From assembly GCF_001512285.1 (NCBI RefSeq), contig NZ_LNUV01000001.1:292015-356014 (forward strand): a stretch of DNA of 64,000 bases, given 5' to 3'. The translations under genes were made by a program, and so were the position numbers. Under the pieces are notes generated by a model. It was given only the letters and a program-made list of their open reading frames with translations, did not search any database and was not told where the DNA came from. This DNA is from Arthrobacter sp. EpRS71. GTDB taxonomy: Bacteria; Actinomycetota; Actinomycetes; Actinomycetales; Micrococcaceae. This document shows, in pieces, positions 25,828 through 34,254 of the stretch. Within the stretch, counting starts at the first letter, position 1. Every line of letters starts with the position of its first letter.

Positions 25828-26624
25828 GCAGCAGGATTGGCCTCAGCAGCTACGCGTTCTTCTGGCAGCTCTCGGACCAGGTCAGCCGGCCGATGAACAT
25901 CCACGACGCGTTGCGGAAAGCGGCGGATCTGGGCGTGGACCTGTTCCAGATCTGCGACTACGCGCCGCTGGAAACCATGAACGACGACGAGCTCGCCGCC
26001 GTCCGTACGACGGCCGACGGGCTGGGCATCACCCTGGAAGTGGGGACGAAGGGCATCCGCCCGGAACACCTGCGCACGTTCCTGCACATCGCCGAAGTGC
26101 TGGGCTCGGACCTGCTGCGCACCATGTTCAACGTCCCCGGACACACCCCGGACAACGACGAAGCCGTCCAGATCTTCACCGACGTCCTGCCGGAGTTTCA
26201 GGCAGCCGGGGTGAGGATCGCCGTAGAGACCTATGAACAGGTCCCTACGGAACGGATCCTGGACGTGGTCCGCCGCGTCGCCAGCCCCTACCTCGGAATC
26301 TGCAGCGACCCCGCCAACACCGTGGCCGCACTGGAGATGCCGCAGCAGGTGATTGACGCCGTCGCGCCCTACGTCCTGAACATGCACATCAAAGACTTTG
26401 CGTTCAGCCGCAAACAGGGATGGGTCGGGTTCACGTACACGGGCGCACCCCTCGGCGAAGGCCTTCTCGACTACGACTACATGGTCGAAAAGATCAAGCC
26501 CAAAGAAAGACACATCAACCAAATCGTCGAACACTGGCTGCCCTGGCAGGACTCCGAAGCGGAGACCATCCGCCTCGAAAACCAGTGGACCCAACAAAGC
26601 CTCGATTTCCTAAGGAGCAAATGA
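25824..26624 (+). CDS. oiaD: sugar phosphate isomerase/epimerase-type TIM barrel, probable 3-oxo-isoapionate decarboxylase
   Basis: 266 residues of the xylose-isomerase-like TIM barrel (AP endonuclease 2 superfamily). Metal-ligand segments include AVETYEQ, GICSDPANT, NMHIKDFAF and the C-terminal IVEHWLPWQ. In characterised D-apionate operons a member of this family, OiaD, decarboxylates 3-oxo-isoapionate to L-erythrulose. The position between LerI- and ApnO-like genes supports that, though a plain isomerase role cannot be excluded. ATG 25824 overlaps the previous stop by ATGA. Confidence 0.72.
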   Translation: MSSRIGLSSYAFFWQLSDQVSRPMNIHDALRKAADLGVDLFQICDYAPLETMNDDELAAVRTTADGLGITLEVGTKGIRPEHLRTFLHIAEVLGSDLLRTMFNVPGHTPDNDEAVQIFTDVLPEFQAAGVRIAVETYEQVPTERILDVVRRVASPYLGICSDPANTVAALEMPQQVIDAVAPYVLNMHIKDFAFSRKQGWVGFTYTGAPLGEGLLDYDYMVEKIKPKERHINQIVEHWLPWQDSEAETIRLENQWTQQSLDFLRSK

Positions 26625-26625
26625 A

Positions 26626-27486
26626 ATGTCAGCAGAAACATTGACCGTCGCCGTTGTCGGAGCCGGAGGAAAAATGGGAATGCGCGTTTCCCGCAACCTC
26701 CAGAAGTCCACCCACAACGTCTTCTACAGCGAGAACTCCCCCGCAGGCCAGGAACGCGTCCGCGCCGAAGGCCGCGACATCACCGCCACCGACGACGCCG
26801 TCCCCACGGCCGACGTCGTCATCCTCGCCGTGCCGGACACCGTCCTGGGCATCGTCTCCGAAGCCGTCGTTCCGCAGATGAAGTCCGGCGCCATCCTCCT
26901 CACCCTCGATCCCGCCGCCGCCTACGCAGGCCTCCTGGCCAAGCGCGACGACGTCGTCCAGGCCGTTGCCCACCCCTGCCACCCGTCCGTGTTCCTGGAG
27001 CGCACCACCAAGGAAGAATGGGCCGATACCTTCGGCGGACAGGGCGCCCCGCAGAACGTGGTCTCCGCGATCGACGACGACGCACCCACCGCGACCCGCG
27101 ACGTGGCCGAAGCGGTCATCCGCACCATCTACGCACCCGTGATCGACGTTCACTGGGTCACCGTCAAACAGCTCGCCATCCTGGAACCCACCCTGGTGGA
27201 AACCGTGGCCTGCATGATCGGAACCCTCCTCAACGAGGCACTCCACGAGACCGTCCACACCGCCGGTGTCCCCGAGGAAGCAGCCAAGGCCATGCTGTTC
27301 GGCCACGTCCAGATCGCCCTCACCAACGCCCTGCGCGGATCCAACCCGTTCTCCGAAGCCTGCGAAATCGCCATCCAGTACGGCAAGGACACCATCATCA
27401 AGGACGACTGGAAAAAGATCTTCGACGACTCAGAGCTGGACGGCGTGATCGCCAAGATGCTCAAGCTGGACGCCGTCAAGCGCTAA
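26626..27486 (+). CDS. apnO: NAD-binding/PGDH C-terminal-domain protein, probable D-apionate oxidoisomerase
   Basis: 286 residues. An N-terminal Rossmann fold (VAVVGAGGKMGMRVSRNL) precedes a helical 6-phosphogluconate-dehydrogenase-like C-terminal domain. HPCHPSVF near residue 110 and VHWVTVKQLAILEPTLVE near residue 185 are conserved-looking. D-apionate oxidoisomerase ApnO belongs, to my knowledge, to this family and yields 3-oxo-isoapionate by a ketol-acid-reductoisomerase-like reaction. AGGAG precedes ATG 26626, which starts 1 nt after the previous stop. Last gene of the operon. Confidence 0.72.
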   Translation: MSAETLTVAVVGAGGKMGMRVSRNLQKSTHNVFYSENSPAGQERVRAEGRDITATDDAVPTADVVILAVPDTVLGIVSEAVVPQMKSGAILLTLDPAAAYAGLLAKRDDVVQAVAHPCHPSVFLERTTKEEWADTFGGQGAPQNVVSAIDDDAPTATRDVAEAVIRTIYAPVIDVHWVTVKQLAILEPTLVETVACMIGTLLNEALHETVHTAGVPEEAAKAMLFGHVQIALTNALRGSNPFSEACEIAIQYGKDTIIKDDWKKIFDDSELDGVIAKMLKLDAVKR

Positions 27487-27498
27487 GCCCCTAAAGGA

Positions 27499-27529
27499 GG
27501 AGGTGCGGTAGCCACTACGCCGCACCTCC
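27499..27529 (+). terminator. terminator-like hairpin after the apionate operon
   Basis: Perfect 10-bp stem GGAGGTGCGG (27499-27508) and CCGCACCTCC (27520-27529) with an 11-nt loop, 13 nt past the last stop; only a short T-run (GTTTCT) follows. Confidence 0.6.
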
Positions 27530-27659
27530 AGACCGTTTCTGCCAACGAAGCGATGAGGCGAGTCCGCAATACGACTCGAACGGCACTGCCCGCCTTTACT
27601 CGTTCCGAGATTCTGTTGCGCGAATCCGTTGGAACCGCACAGGGACGAGCCGCATAGGT

Positions 27660-27840
27660 GGCGTCACCCCTCCACAGCCGCGCTTTATCAGGGTGGCTAT
27701 TGCGCTGCTCCAGAGGGAGCCCTCACTGGCATAAATGAATCACAGCGTCGCATCGGCGCTGAAGTCACGAGGACTGCCGGACGACTTCGTCGTTGCCGGC
27801 AAGGAGGACCCCCGGGTAAAGCCTTCCGTGGCGAGCAAAG
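27660..27840 (+). pseudogene. degraded LacI-family regulator fragment
   Basis: In one plus-strand frame the text reads VAIALLQREPSLA, a stop codon, then MNHSVASALKSRGLPDDFV followed by VAG. This matches the conserved LacI C-terminal region in which a repeat-like ALLxREP segment precedes a MNDSxAxGAL helix and a PDDVxVxG strand. The frame is interrupted, the DNA-binding part is missing and the sequence after VAG no longer fits. The region 27530-27660 shows nothing recognisable. It is probably a relic of a sugar-responsive repressor. Confidence 0.4.
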
Positions 27841-27852
27841 TATCCTCAGCAC

Positions 27853-28914
27853 TCATCGGCCCGGATACACCACGGCTTTGAGCTGGCCGGGCTGCTTGCC
27901 TGCCGTGAGGGCTGCCTCGGACTCAGCGAGTGCAAACTTGCCCGTCACAAGGATGTCCAAGTCCACCTTGCCGTCGGCCAAGAGCTGGATGGCAAGCGGC
28001 CAGGTGTTGGTGTAGCGGAACACGCCGGAGAGCCAGATCTCGCGGTTTTGGATGAAGGAGACGGGGAGTTCGACGTCGTCCGCCCCCAGCCCTACGAGGA
28101 TTACCCGGCCCGCCGGCCCCACGGCCCTAATCCCGGAACGGACCGCCTGAGGTGCGCCTGAAGCGTCAATGAAGGCATCGACGTCGAGTCCTTCAACGCT
28201 GTCCGTCTTCGCGTTCAACGCGTGCGTCGCGCCGTGTTCCAAGGCAAAGGCGAGCCGGTCTTCGGCGATGTCCGTGATGTGGATTTCGCTGGCGCCGAAG
28301 GCCCGGGCGGCTTGCGCGGCGATGATGCCGATGGGCCCGGCGCCGGCGATCAGGACCCGGCTTCCTGGCTTGATTTCTGCCCGCTCGCACGCCCAGAGCC
28401 CTACCGAGAGCGGCTCGATCAGAGCGGCGGCTTCGTCGCTGACGTTGTCCGGGATGTCGTAGGCGAAGTCGCTTTGGATGGTGACGTATTCGGCGAAAGC
28501 GCCGTCCACCGGCGGGGTGGCGTAGAACTCCATCTGAGGGCACAGGTTGTAGCGTCCGGCCTTGCATTGCTTGCAGGTCCGGCACGGGCGTTGGGGTTCG
28601 ACGGCGACCCTCGCACCGAGGCGGGCGGGGTCCACTGAACTCCCGACGGCGGCAATCCGCCCCGCGAGTTCGTGGCCCAGGATCAGCGGGTGGTCCACCA
28701 CGTAATCACCGATCCGGCCATGCTCGTAGTAGTGGACATCGCTTCCACAGACGCCGACGGCGGAAACCTGCACCAGCACCTGGTCGGCTTCCAGGTGCGG
28801 GATGGGGAGGGTCTCCATGGTCATCTCGCCCTGCCGCTGCAGGATGGCGGCACGCATGGTGGCCGGTAGTTCGGGCTGGCTAAATCGAGTGGTTTGGGTG
28901 GTTGAGGTTGTCAT
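27853..28914 (-). CDS. zinc-dependent polyol dehydrogenase (sorbitol/xylitol dehydrogenase-like)
   Basis: 353 residues of the MDR superfamily. Catalytic-zinc motifs are VCGSDVHYYEHGRIG and GHELAG, the structural zinc cluster is CRTCKQCKAGRYNLC, and the NAD-binding motif is GAGPIG. The VHYYEHGRIGDYVV segment is the hallmark of sorbitol/L-iditol/xylitol dehydrogenases. ATG 28914 follows AGGA. It is the last gene of a minus-strand operon behind a polyol-type ABC importer, so it probably oxidises the imported polyol at C2. Confidence 0.87.
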   Translation of the reverse strand: MTTSTTQTTRFSQPELPATMRAAILQRQGEMTMETLPIPHLEADQVLVQVSAVGVCGSDVHYYEHGRIGDYVVDHPLILGHELAGRIAAVGSSVDPARLGARVAVEPQRPCRTCKQCKAGRYNLCPQMEFYATPPVDGAFAEYVTIQSDFAYDIPDNVSDEAAALIEPLSVGLWACERAEIKPGSRVLIAGAGPIGIIAAQAARAFGASEIHITDIAEDRLAFALEHGATHALNAKTDSVEGLDVDAFIDASGAPQAVRSGIRAVGPAGRVILVGLGADDVELPVSFIQNREIWLSGVFRYTNTWPLAIQLLADGKVDLDILVTGKFALAESEAALTAGKQPGQLKAVVYPGR

Positions 28915-28937
28915 GATGGGAATCCTTTTGACGTTGG

Positions 28938-29849
28938 CTACTTGACGGCGCCGAGCGAGAGACCTTGGACGAGCTTGTCCTGGGCTGCGAATCCGGCGAA
29001 CAGCACGGGGAGAGAAATGACGACGGCAGCTGCGCAGACTTTGGCGAGGAAGAGGCCTTGGCTGGAGACGAATCCAGTCAGGAACACCGGAGCTGTGCCG
29101 GCCACGACGCCTGTGAGTACCCGGGCCAGCAGGAGTTCGTTCCAGCTGAAGATGAAGCAGATCAGGGCAGTGGCGGCGATGCCGGGCATCGCCACGGGGG
29201 CGATGACTTTGCGGAGCGTGAGGAGCAGGTTGGCGCCGTCGATTTGGGCGGCTTCGAGCATTTCGACGGGGACTTCGGCGAGGAAGGATCGCATCATCCA
29301 CACCGCGATGGGCAGGTTCATGGAGGTGTAGATGAGGATCAGGAACCAGATGTTGTCCAACGCACCCACGGTCTTGGCGAAGAGGTAGAGCGGCAGGATG
29401 GCTGCGACCACCGGCATCATCTTGGTGGAGAGGAAGAAGAACATGACGTCCGTCCACTTCTTCACCGGCCGGATGGACAGCGCGTAGGCGGCGGGTATAG
29501 CCAGGACGAGCACCAGGACGGTGGAGAGGATGGAGGCCGTGGCGGAATTGATCAGCGATGGCCAAGGGCTGACGCCTGATGTCTCACCGAAGAACTCTTT
29601 GTAGGCATCCAGAGTGAGGTTGGCCGCCACGGATGGAGGGTTGGTGGCGGCGTCCGTCTCGGAGTGGAACGAGGTCAGGATCATCCAGAGGACCGGGGTG
29701 GCAAAAAGCAGCGCCAGCAGCCAGGCGGCGATGCCGGCGGCTGTGTTGTTGCGGGTGGGATCCATCCGGGACTTACCGCGACGACGGACGACCTGGGCGC
29801 TGGACTTTTCAGGCGTGACGCGGACCGAGGACGGGCTGAGCGTGCTCAT
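28938..29849 (-). CDS. carbohydrate ABC transporter permease (MalG/SmoG type)
   Basis: 303 residues with six predicted membrane segments after a 35-residue charged N-terminus. The EAA loop EAAQIDGANLLLTLRKVIAP is the contact site for the ATPase. Its start overlaps the stop of the upstream permease by 4 bp. Together with the two genes upstream it forms an ABC importer of the sorbitol/mannitol class. Confidence 0.9.
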   Translation of the reverse strand: MSTLSPSSVRVTPEKSSAQVVRRRGKSRMDPTRNNTAAGIAAWLLALLFATPVLWMILTSFHSETDAATNPPSVAANLTLDAYKEFFGETSGVSPWPSLINSATASILSTVLVLVLAIPAAYALSIRPVKKWTDVMFFFLSTKMMPVVAAILPLYLFAKTVGALDNIWFLILIYTSMNLPIAVWMMRSFLAEVPVEMLEAAQIDGANLLLTLRKVIAPVAMPGIAATALICFIFSWNELLLARVLTGVVAGTAPVFLTGFVSSQGLFLAKVCAAAVVISLPVLFAGFAAQDKLVQGLSLGAVK

Positions 29850-30814
29850 CGTGCTGCCTCCTTCTTGAAGAGCGAGAAAACGGTGCGGAGGGCGAAGGTA
29901 GCCACGAGGATGGTGCCAATGACCACCACCACGCCGGCCGCGGAAGCGAGCCCGTACTCATTGGCGTAGTAGAACGTCTGGTAAATCGCGTACGGAAGAT
30001 TCGCGGTACCCAAGCCGCCCGACGTCAGGGTGAAAACGGCGTCGAAATTCTGCACGATGTAGATCGCACCCAGCAGGCCTCCGAGCTCCAGATACTGGCG
30101 AAGGTGCGGGAGCGTCAGGTGCCGGAAGATGGCCCACGGCGTTGCACCGTCCATCTGGGCTGCCTCCACGGTGTCCATGGGCCGGGACTGCAGCCCGGCC
30201 AGCAGGATGAGCATCATGAAAGGCGTCCACTGCCACACCAACGAGACGATCACTGCCATCAGCGGCGCCTGGGACAGCAGGTCCAACTGCGGAGCATTAC
30301 CGCTGCCGAACAGGGACCAGACCCACGTCAGGACGCCGTTGATCAACCCGTAGGTGGGGTTAAGCAGTGCGTGCTTCCAGATCAGGGCGGCAGCCACGGG
30401 CACCACCAGGAACGGTGCAATCAGCAGGGTCCGGGCCAGTCCCCGGCCGATAAATTTCTTATCGAGCAGCAGGGCCAGGCCCAGGCCAATGACCAGGCTT
30501 GCCAGGACCACGGCCACCGTGAGGAGGATGGTGGTGAAGATCGCTTGACGGAGGTCGGGGTCAGTGAGGACCGTGACGTAGTTCTCGAAGCCGGCGAAAC
30601 CCGTGGTGCCCGGGCTCAGGCTGTTCCAGTTCAGGAACGAGATGATCAGGGTCACCACGAACGGGAGCTGCGTGACGATGATGAGAAAGATCAAGGCTGG
30701 AAGCAAGGGTCCGCGCCGAGCCCAGGCCAGGGCGCGTTCCCGCGATGCTTTGTTGCGTGATGGTTTGGCTGTGGCATGTCCCGGGCGGGAGATGCGCGCC
30801 GTTGCGGTAGTCAT
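29846..30814 (-). CDS. carbohydrate ABC transporter permease (MalF/SmoF type)
   Basis: 322 residues with six main membrane segments and the EAA motif VEAAQMDGATPWAIFRHLTLP. It lies 20 nt downstream of the binding-protein gene and overlaps the second permease gene by ATGA. The short periplasmic loop fits SmoF/MtlF-like members rather than MalF proper. Confidence 0.9.
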   Translation of the reverse strand: MTTATARISRPGHATAKPSRNKASRERALAWARRGPLLPALIFLIIVTQLPFVVTLIISFLNWNSLSPGTTGFAGFENYVTVLTDPDLRQAIFTTILLTVAVVLASLVIGLGLALLLDKKFIGRGLARTLLIAPFLVVPVAAALIWKHALLNPTYGLINGVLTWVWSLFGSGNAPQLDLLSQAPLMAVIVSLVWQWTPFMMLILLAGLQSRPMDTVEAAQMDGATPWAIFRHLTLPHLRQYLELGGLLGAIYIVQNFDAVFTLTSGGLGTANLPYAIYQTFYYANEYGLASAAGVVVVIGTILVATFALRTVFSLFKKEAAR

Positions 30815-30834
30815 GATGTTCTCCTGCTGTTCGG

Positions 30835-32187
30835 TTATTGCTTGTTCTTGTACTTGTCGCCGACCTTTTGCGCGGCTTCCTGGCCCTTGGCCAAAGCGTC
30901 AGCCACGCTCCCCTGCCCGGCAATGGCCGAGCTGACGCCTTGGGAGACGTTGGTGCCCAACGCAGCGAACTCGGGGATCCCGACGAACTGGATTCCGACG
31001 GCGGGACGTTCCTGCAGGCCGGGGTTCTTGGGGTCTGCATTCTCGATGGCAAAGCGCTCGGCTTCAAAGAACGGTGCAGCATCCTGGAAATCGGTATTCT
31101 CGTAGGTGGAAATCCGCTTGCCCGATGGCACCTTGGCCCAACCAAGTTTGGAGGCCACCAGCTCCTCGTAGTCCTTGGAACTTGCCCAAGCGATGAACTT
31201 CTCAGCGGAATCCTTTTTCTTGGAGGCCGCCTGCAAAGCCCAGGACCACGTCCACAGCCAACCCGAGGAGGAGGTCTCCTTGACCGGTGCCTGCGCATAA
31301 CCGATCTTTCCCTTCACCGGGGAAGCTTCGGCCTCCAGTGCTCCAGCGGCCGAAGTGGCGTCGTACCACATGGCCACTTTGCTTTGGGTGAGGTTGTTCA
31401 GGCATTCAGTGAAGCCGGCTTGGGCTGCGCCGGCTTGACCGTGCTCGCGGACCAACGTGGTGTAGAACTCTGTTGCTTCTTTGAACTCGGGCGAGTTCAC
31501 CTTGGCGTTCCAGTCTTTGTCGAACCACGTACCACCAAAGGTGTTGACCACGGTAGTGAGCGGCGCAAAGACCTGCCCCCACCCCGGCTGGCCACGCAGG
31601 CAGATCCCCTTCATCCCGGGCTCAGCCCCGTCGACCTTCGCGGCGAGGTCTGCCACCTCATCCCAGGTCGGCATCTCCGGCATGCTCAGGCCCTTGGCCT
31701 TGAAAACATCCTTGCGGTACATGAGGAAGGACGACTCACCATAAAACGGCTCACCGTAAAGTTTGCCGTCCGCGCCGGTCAGCGATGCAGTGTAGGCGGG
31801 CAGAATGTCGGCCTGCTCGAAGTCAGGGTCCTTGGCAACGTTATCCAGCGGCGCCAACCAGCCATTGGCCGAGTAAAACGGGATCTCATAGTTGGACAAG
31901 GAAGCGACATCGTATTGCCCGGCTTGGCTGGAAAACTCCTGGCTGATCTTCGCCCGGACGTCATTCTCTGGCAGCACCGTGTAGTTGACCTTGATGCCGG
32001 TCTCCTTGGTGAAATTGTCAGCGGTAAGCCGCTGCAGGTCTTCCATCTGCGGGTTGTTGACCATCAGGACGCTGATACTGTTCCGATCACCGGTTCCCGT
32101 TCCACCAGCTCCGGCACAGGCCGTGGCGGTCAGCGCGATGCACAAAGCGCCGGCCGCAAGGCCTGACACACGTGTTTTTGGGCGCAT
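30835..32187 (-). CDS. polyol/sugar-binding lipoprotein of an ABC importer
   Basis: 450 residues. The lipoprotein signal ends LTATA-C near residue 24, then a family-1 solute-binding fold begins (NSISVLMVNNPQMEDLQRLT). AAGGAG lies 6 nt before ATG 32187. It is the first gene of the importer/polyol dehydrogenase operon. No ATP-binding subunit is encoded in the operon, so a shared MsmK/UgpC-type ATPase elsewhere in the genome is probably used. Confidence 0.9.
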   Translation of the reverse strand: MRPKTRVSGLAAGALCIALTATACAGAGGTGTGDRNSISVLMVNNPQMEDLQRLTADNFTKETGIKVNYTVLPENDVRAKISQEFSSQAGQYDVASLSNYEIPFYSANGWLAPLDNVAKDPDFEQADILPAYTASLTGADGKLYGEPFYGESSFLMYRKDVFKAKGLSMPEMPTWDEVADLAAKVDGAEPGMKGICLRGQPGWGQVFAPLTTVVNTFGGTWFDKDWNAKVNSPEFKEATEFYTTLVREHGQAGAAQAGFTECLNNLTQSKVAMWYDATSAAGALEAEASPVKGKIGYAQAPVKETSSSGWLWTWSWALQAASKKKDSAEKFIAWASSKDYEELVASKLGWAKVPSGKRISTYENTDFQDAAPFFEAERFAIENADPKNPGLQERPAVGIQFVGIPEFAALGTNVSQGVSSAIAGQGSVADALAKGQEAAQKVGDKYKNKQ

Positions 32188-32393
32188 TGAGGACTCCTTC
32201 GTTCTTCATGGGGGTGCGCAGTCTCCGCACTCCAACTACTGCGTGGAAGTACAAGACCAGAGCGGGGCATTCTGCCGGGAAGTCCGGGGCGCCTCACTGT
32301 GTTCCTCAACACTAGGCCTGTGGGGCAGCACACAACTAGCGTCACTGATGACGCATACTGATACTAATTTTCCCTATCCTGCGGGAGGCCCCC

Positions 32394-33317
32394 ATGAATT
32401 CCACACCATCGAGCGACGGGTCTTCCACACGCTTGGCCCAACGTCTAGTGGGGATGCGCGCCAACCGTGAAGTGATTCCCGAAGATCCGAACCATTCGGT
32501 CCGATGGCATCAGCATGACTACCCCAGCCCGGTAGCTCGTTGGAATTACCACCCCGAGTACGAGATCCATCTGATCCGCAAGGGCTCCGGGAAGTTCATC
32601 GTGGGTGACTACATCGGCACCTTCGAGGCCGGCCACGTTGCCTTAGTGGGGTCTGGACTCCCCCACGACTGGGTCAGCGACCTCGAACCCGGCCAGGTGC
32701 TGGTTAACCGCGACGCCGTGATCCAATTCGACGGAAAATGGGTGGAACAGACGGCCGCACTGGTCCCGGAACTCGCCGAAGTGCGGCCCCTCCTGGAGCA
32801 GTCCGTCCGCGGCATTGAATACACAGGTGTCACAGCCACAACTGCAGCGGCGTCCATTGAAGCCATGGGAACGTCCACAGGCCTGGAGCGGCTGCACAAC
32901 CTCCTGGCGCTGTTTGCCACCCTCAGCCGGGCACCCGATCACGACCGTCACTACCTCGCCGATGAATGGTTCCGTCCCCAATTGGACGGACAAGCCGAAG
33001 CAGTAGTGGACATCGTCCTGGAATACGTCTTCAGCAACCACGCCGGCAACGTCTCCATGTCAGAGGCCGCAGCCCTGGTGGGAATGGCCGAACCAACGTT
33101 CTCCAAATACTTCAAGCGCTCAACGGGCCAAAACTTCACAGACCTCGTCCGGAAGCTGCGGCTCGCCCACGCAAAGCGGCTCCTGGAACGAACCGACAAA
33201 CCAGTCTCAGACGTTTGCTACGAAGTGGGCTTCAGCAACCTCTCCAACTTCAACCGCCAATTCCTCAAAGAAGTAGGCGCGACACCGCGGCAGTTCAGGC
33301 ATCATGCGCGGACTTAG
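32394..33317 (+). CDS. AraC family transcriptional regulator
   Basis: 307 residues. A cupin-like sensor domain comes first (RWNYHPEYEIHLIRKGSGKFIVGDYIG). The C-terminal double HTH starts near residue 215 (SMSEAAALVGMAEPTFSKYFKRSTGQNF, then SDVCYEVGFSNLSNFNRQFLKEVGATPRQFR). GGGAGG lies 4 nt before the ATG. Divergent from the polyol importer operon across a 206-bp gap with no other gene, it is the likely activator of that operon. Confidence 0.88.
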   Translation: MNSTPSSDGSSTRLAQRLVGMRANREVIPEDPNHSVRWHQHDYPSPVARWNYHPEYEIHLIRKGSGKFIVGDYIGTFEAGHVALVGSGLPHDWVSDLEPGQVLVNRDAVIQFDGKWVEQTAALVPELAEVRPLLEQSVRGIEYTGVTATTAAASIEAMGTSTGLERLHNLLALFATLSRAPDHDRHYLADEWFRPQLDGQAEAVVDIVLEYVFSNHAGNVSMSEAAALVGMAEPTFSKYFKRSTGQNFTDLVRKLRLAHAKRLLERTDKPVSDVCYEVGFSNLSNFNRQFLKEVGATPRQFRHHART

Positions 33318-33411
33318 CGTGGAAATTGCCGACCCCCTCCACGTGGGGCCGATGCTGTCGCGGGGACTAGGTCATCGGCGTCTCATTGCATGAATTTTCC
33401 GCCGTCGCCGT

Positions 33412-34254
33412 TCAGTGGTGCAGCTGCATCCGTTGGAGGACAGTGGCGGATATTTCTTCCACGGACATTGATGCGGAGTTGACGTAGGGGACGTTGTTGG
33501 CCTGGTACATGTCCTCGGCATTGCGCAGCTCAAAAGCGCACTGATTCAGCGAGGCGTAGTTGCTGCCCGGGCGGCGTTCCTGCCGGATCTGGCTGAGGCG
33601 GACGGGCTGGGAGGTCAGCCCGAAACATTTGCTCGCGAAAGGCAGCAAGGGTTTCGGGAGGGTCATGGTGTCGAAGTCTTCCTCCACCAGGGGGAAGTTC
33701 GCGGCGAGGATGCCGTGTTGCAGGGCCAGGTACATGGTGGTGGGAGTTTTCCCGCACCGCGACGGGGCGATGAGTATCAGCTCGGCGCGTTCGAGCGCCC
33801 GAAGCGACTGACCGTCGTCGTGCTCTATCGCGTATTCGACGGCGGCCATGCGGGATTGGTAGCGGACGGCGTCACCCACGCCGTGGGCCTGGCCGGGCTT
33901 GCCGTTGGCCTGCGCACCAAGGGTCTGTTCGAGTTGTCCGATGTGCGTGCCGAACAAGTCAAAGAACTGCCCGCGGCTCCGGGAAAGGATGGCTCGGATG
34001 TCCTGCCCCACAGCCGTGGAAAAGATGATCGGCAGGGAACCACTGTCCGCGACCCGGTCGATCAGTGCCACCACCTCACGCGCTTGCTCGCTGGTGGTGA
34101 TGAACGGGATGGTGCGCCGTTCCAGCCGCTGGCCCGGAAACTGCGTCAGCAGCGTGTTGCCGAGTGTTTCAGCCGTGATTCCGGTGCTGTCGGAAAGGAA
34201 GAACACCGTAGGGGCAGGCGAGGAGCCCGCCCCCACGGTGGTGTGGTCTGCCAT
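33412..34254 (-). CDS. ppsR: phosphoenolpyruvate synthase regulatory protein (bifunctional kinase/pyrophosphorylase)
   Basis: 280 residues of the DUF299 family, which inactivates PEP synthase by ADP-dependent phosphorylation and reactivates it by Pi-dependent dephosphorylation. The N-terminal FFLSDSTGITAETLGNTLL and the P-loop APSRCGKTPTTMYLA near residue 165 identify it. It starts directly after the ppsA stop (TAAATG), matching its role as regulator of that enzyme. Converges with the AraC gene; no strong terminator is seen in the 94-bp gap. Confidence 0.92.
   Translation of the reverse strand: MADHTTVGAGSSPAPTVFFLSDSTGITAETLGNTLLTQFPGQRLERRTIPFITTSEQAREVVALIDRVADSGSLPIIFSTAVGQDIRAILSRSRGQFFDLFGTHIGQLEQTLGAQANGKPGQAHGVGDAVRYQSRMAAVEYAIEHDDGQSLRALERAELILIAPSRCGKTPTTMYLALQHGILAANFPLVEEDFDTMTLPKPLLPFASKCFGLTSQPVRLSQIRQERRPGSNYASLNQCAFELRNAEDMYQANNVPYVNSASMSVEEISATVLQRMQLHH

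Noticed and set aside
30838..32166. 442-codon open frame on the plus strand opposite the polyol-binding protein
   Set aside because: Antisense shadow of a well-supported lipoprotein gene, with no ribosome site or recognised motif.
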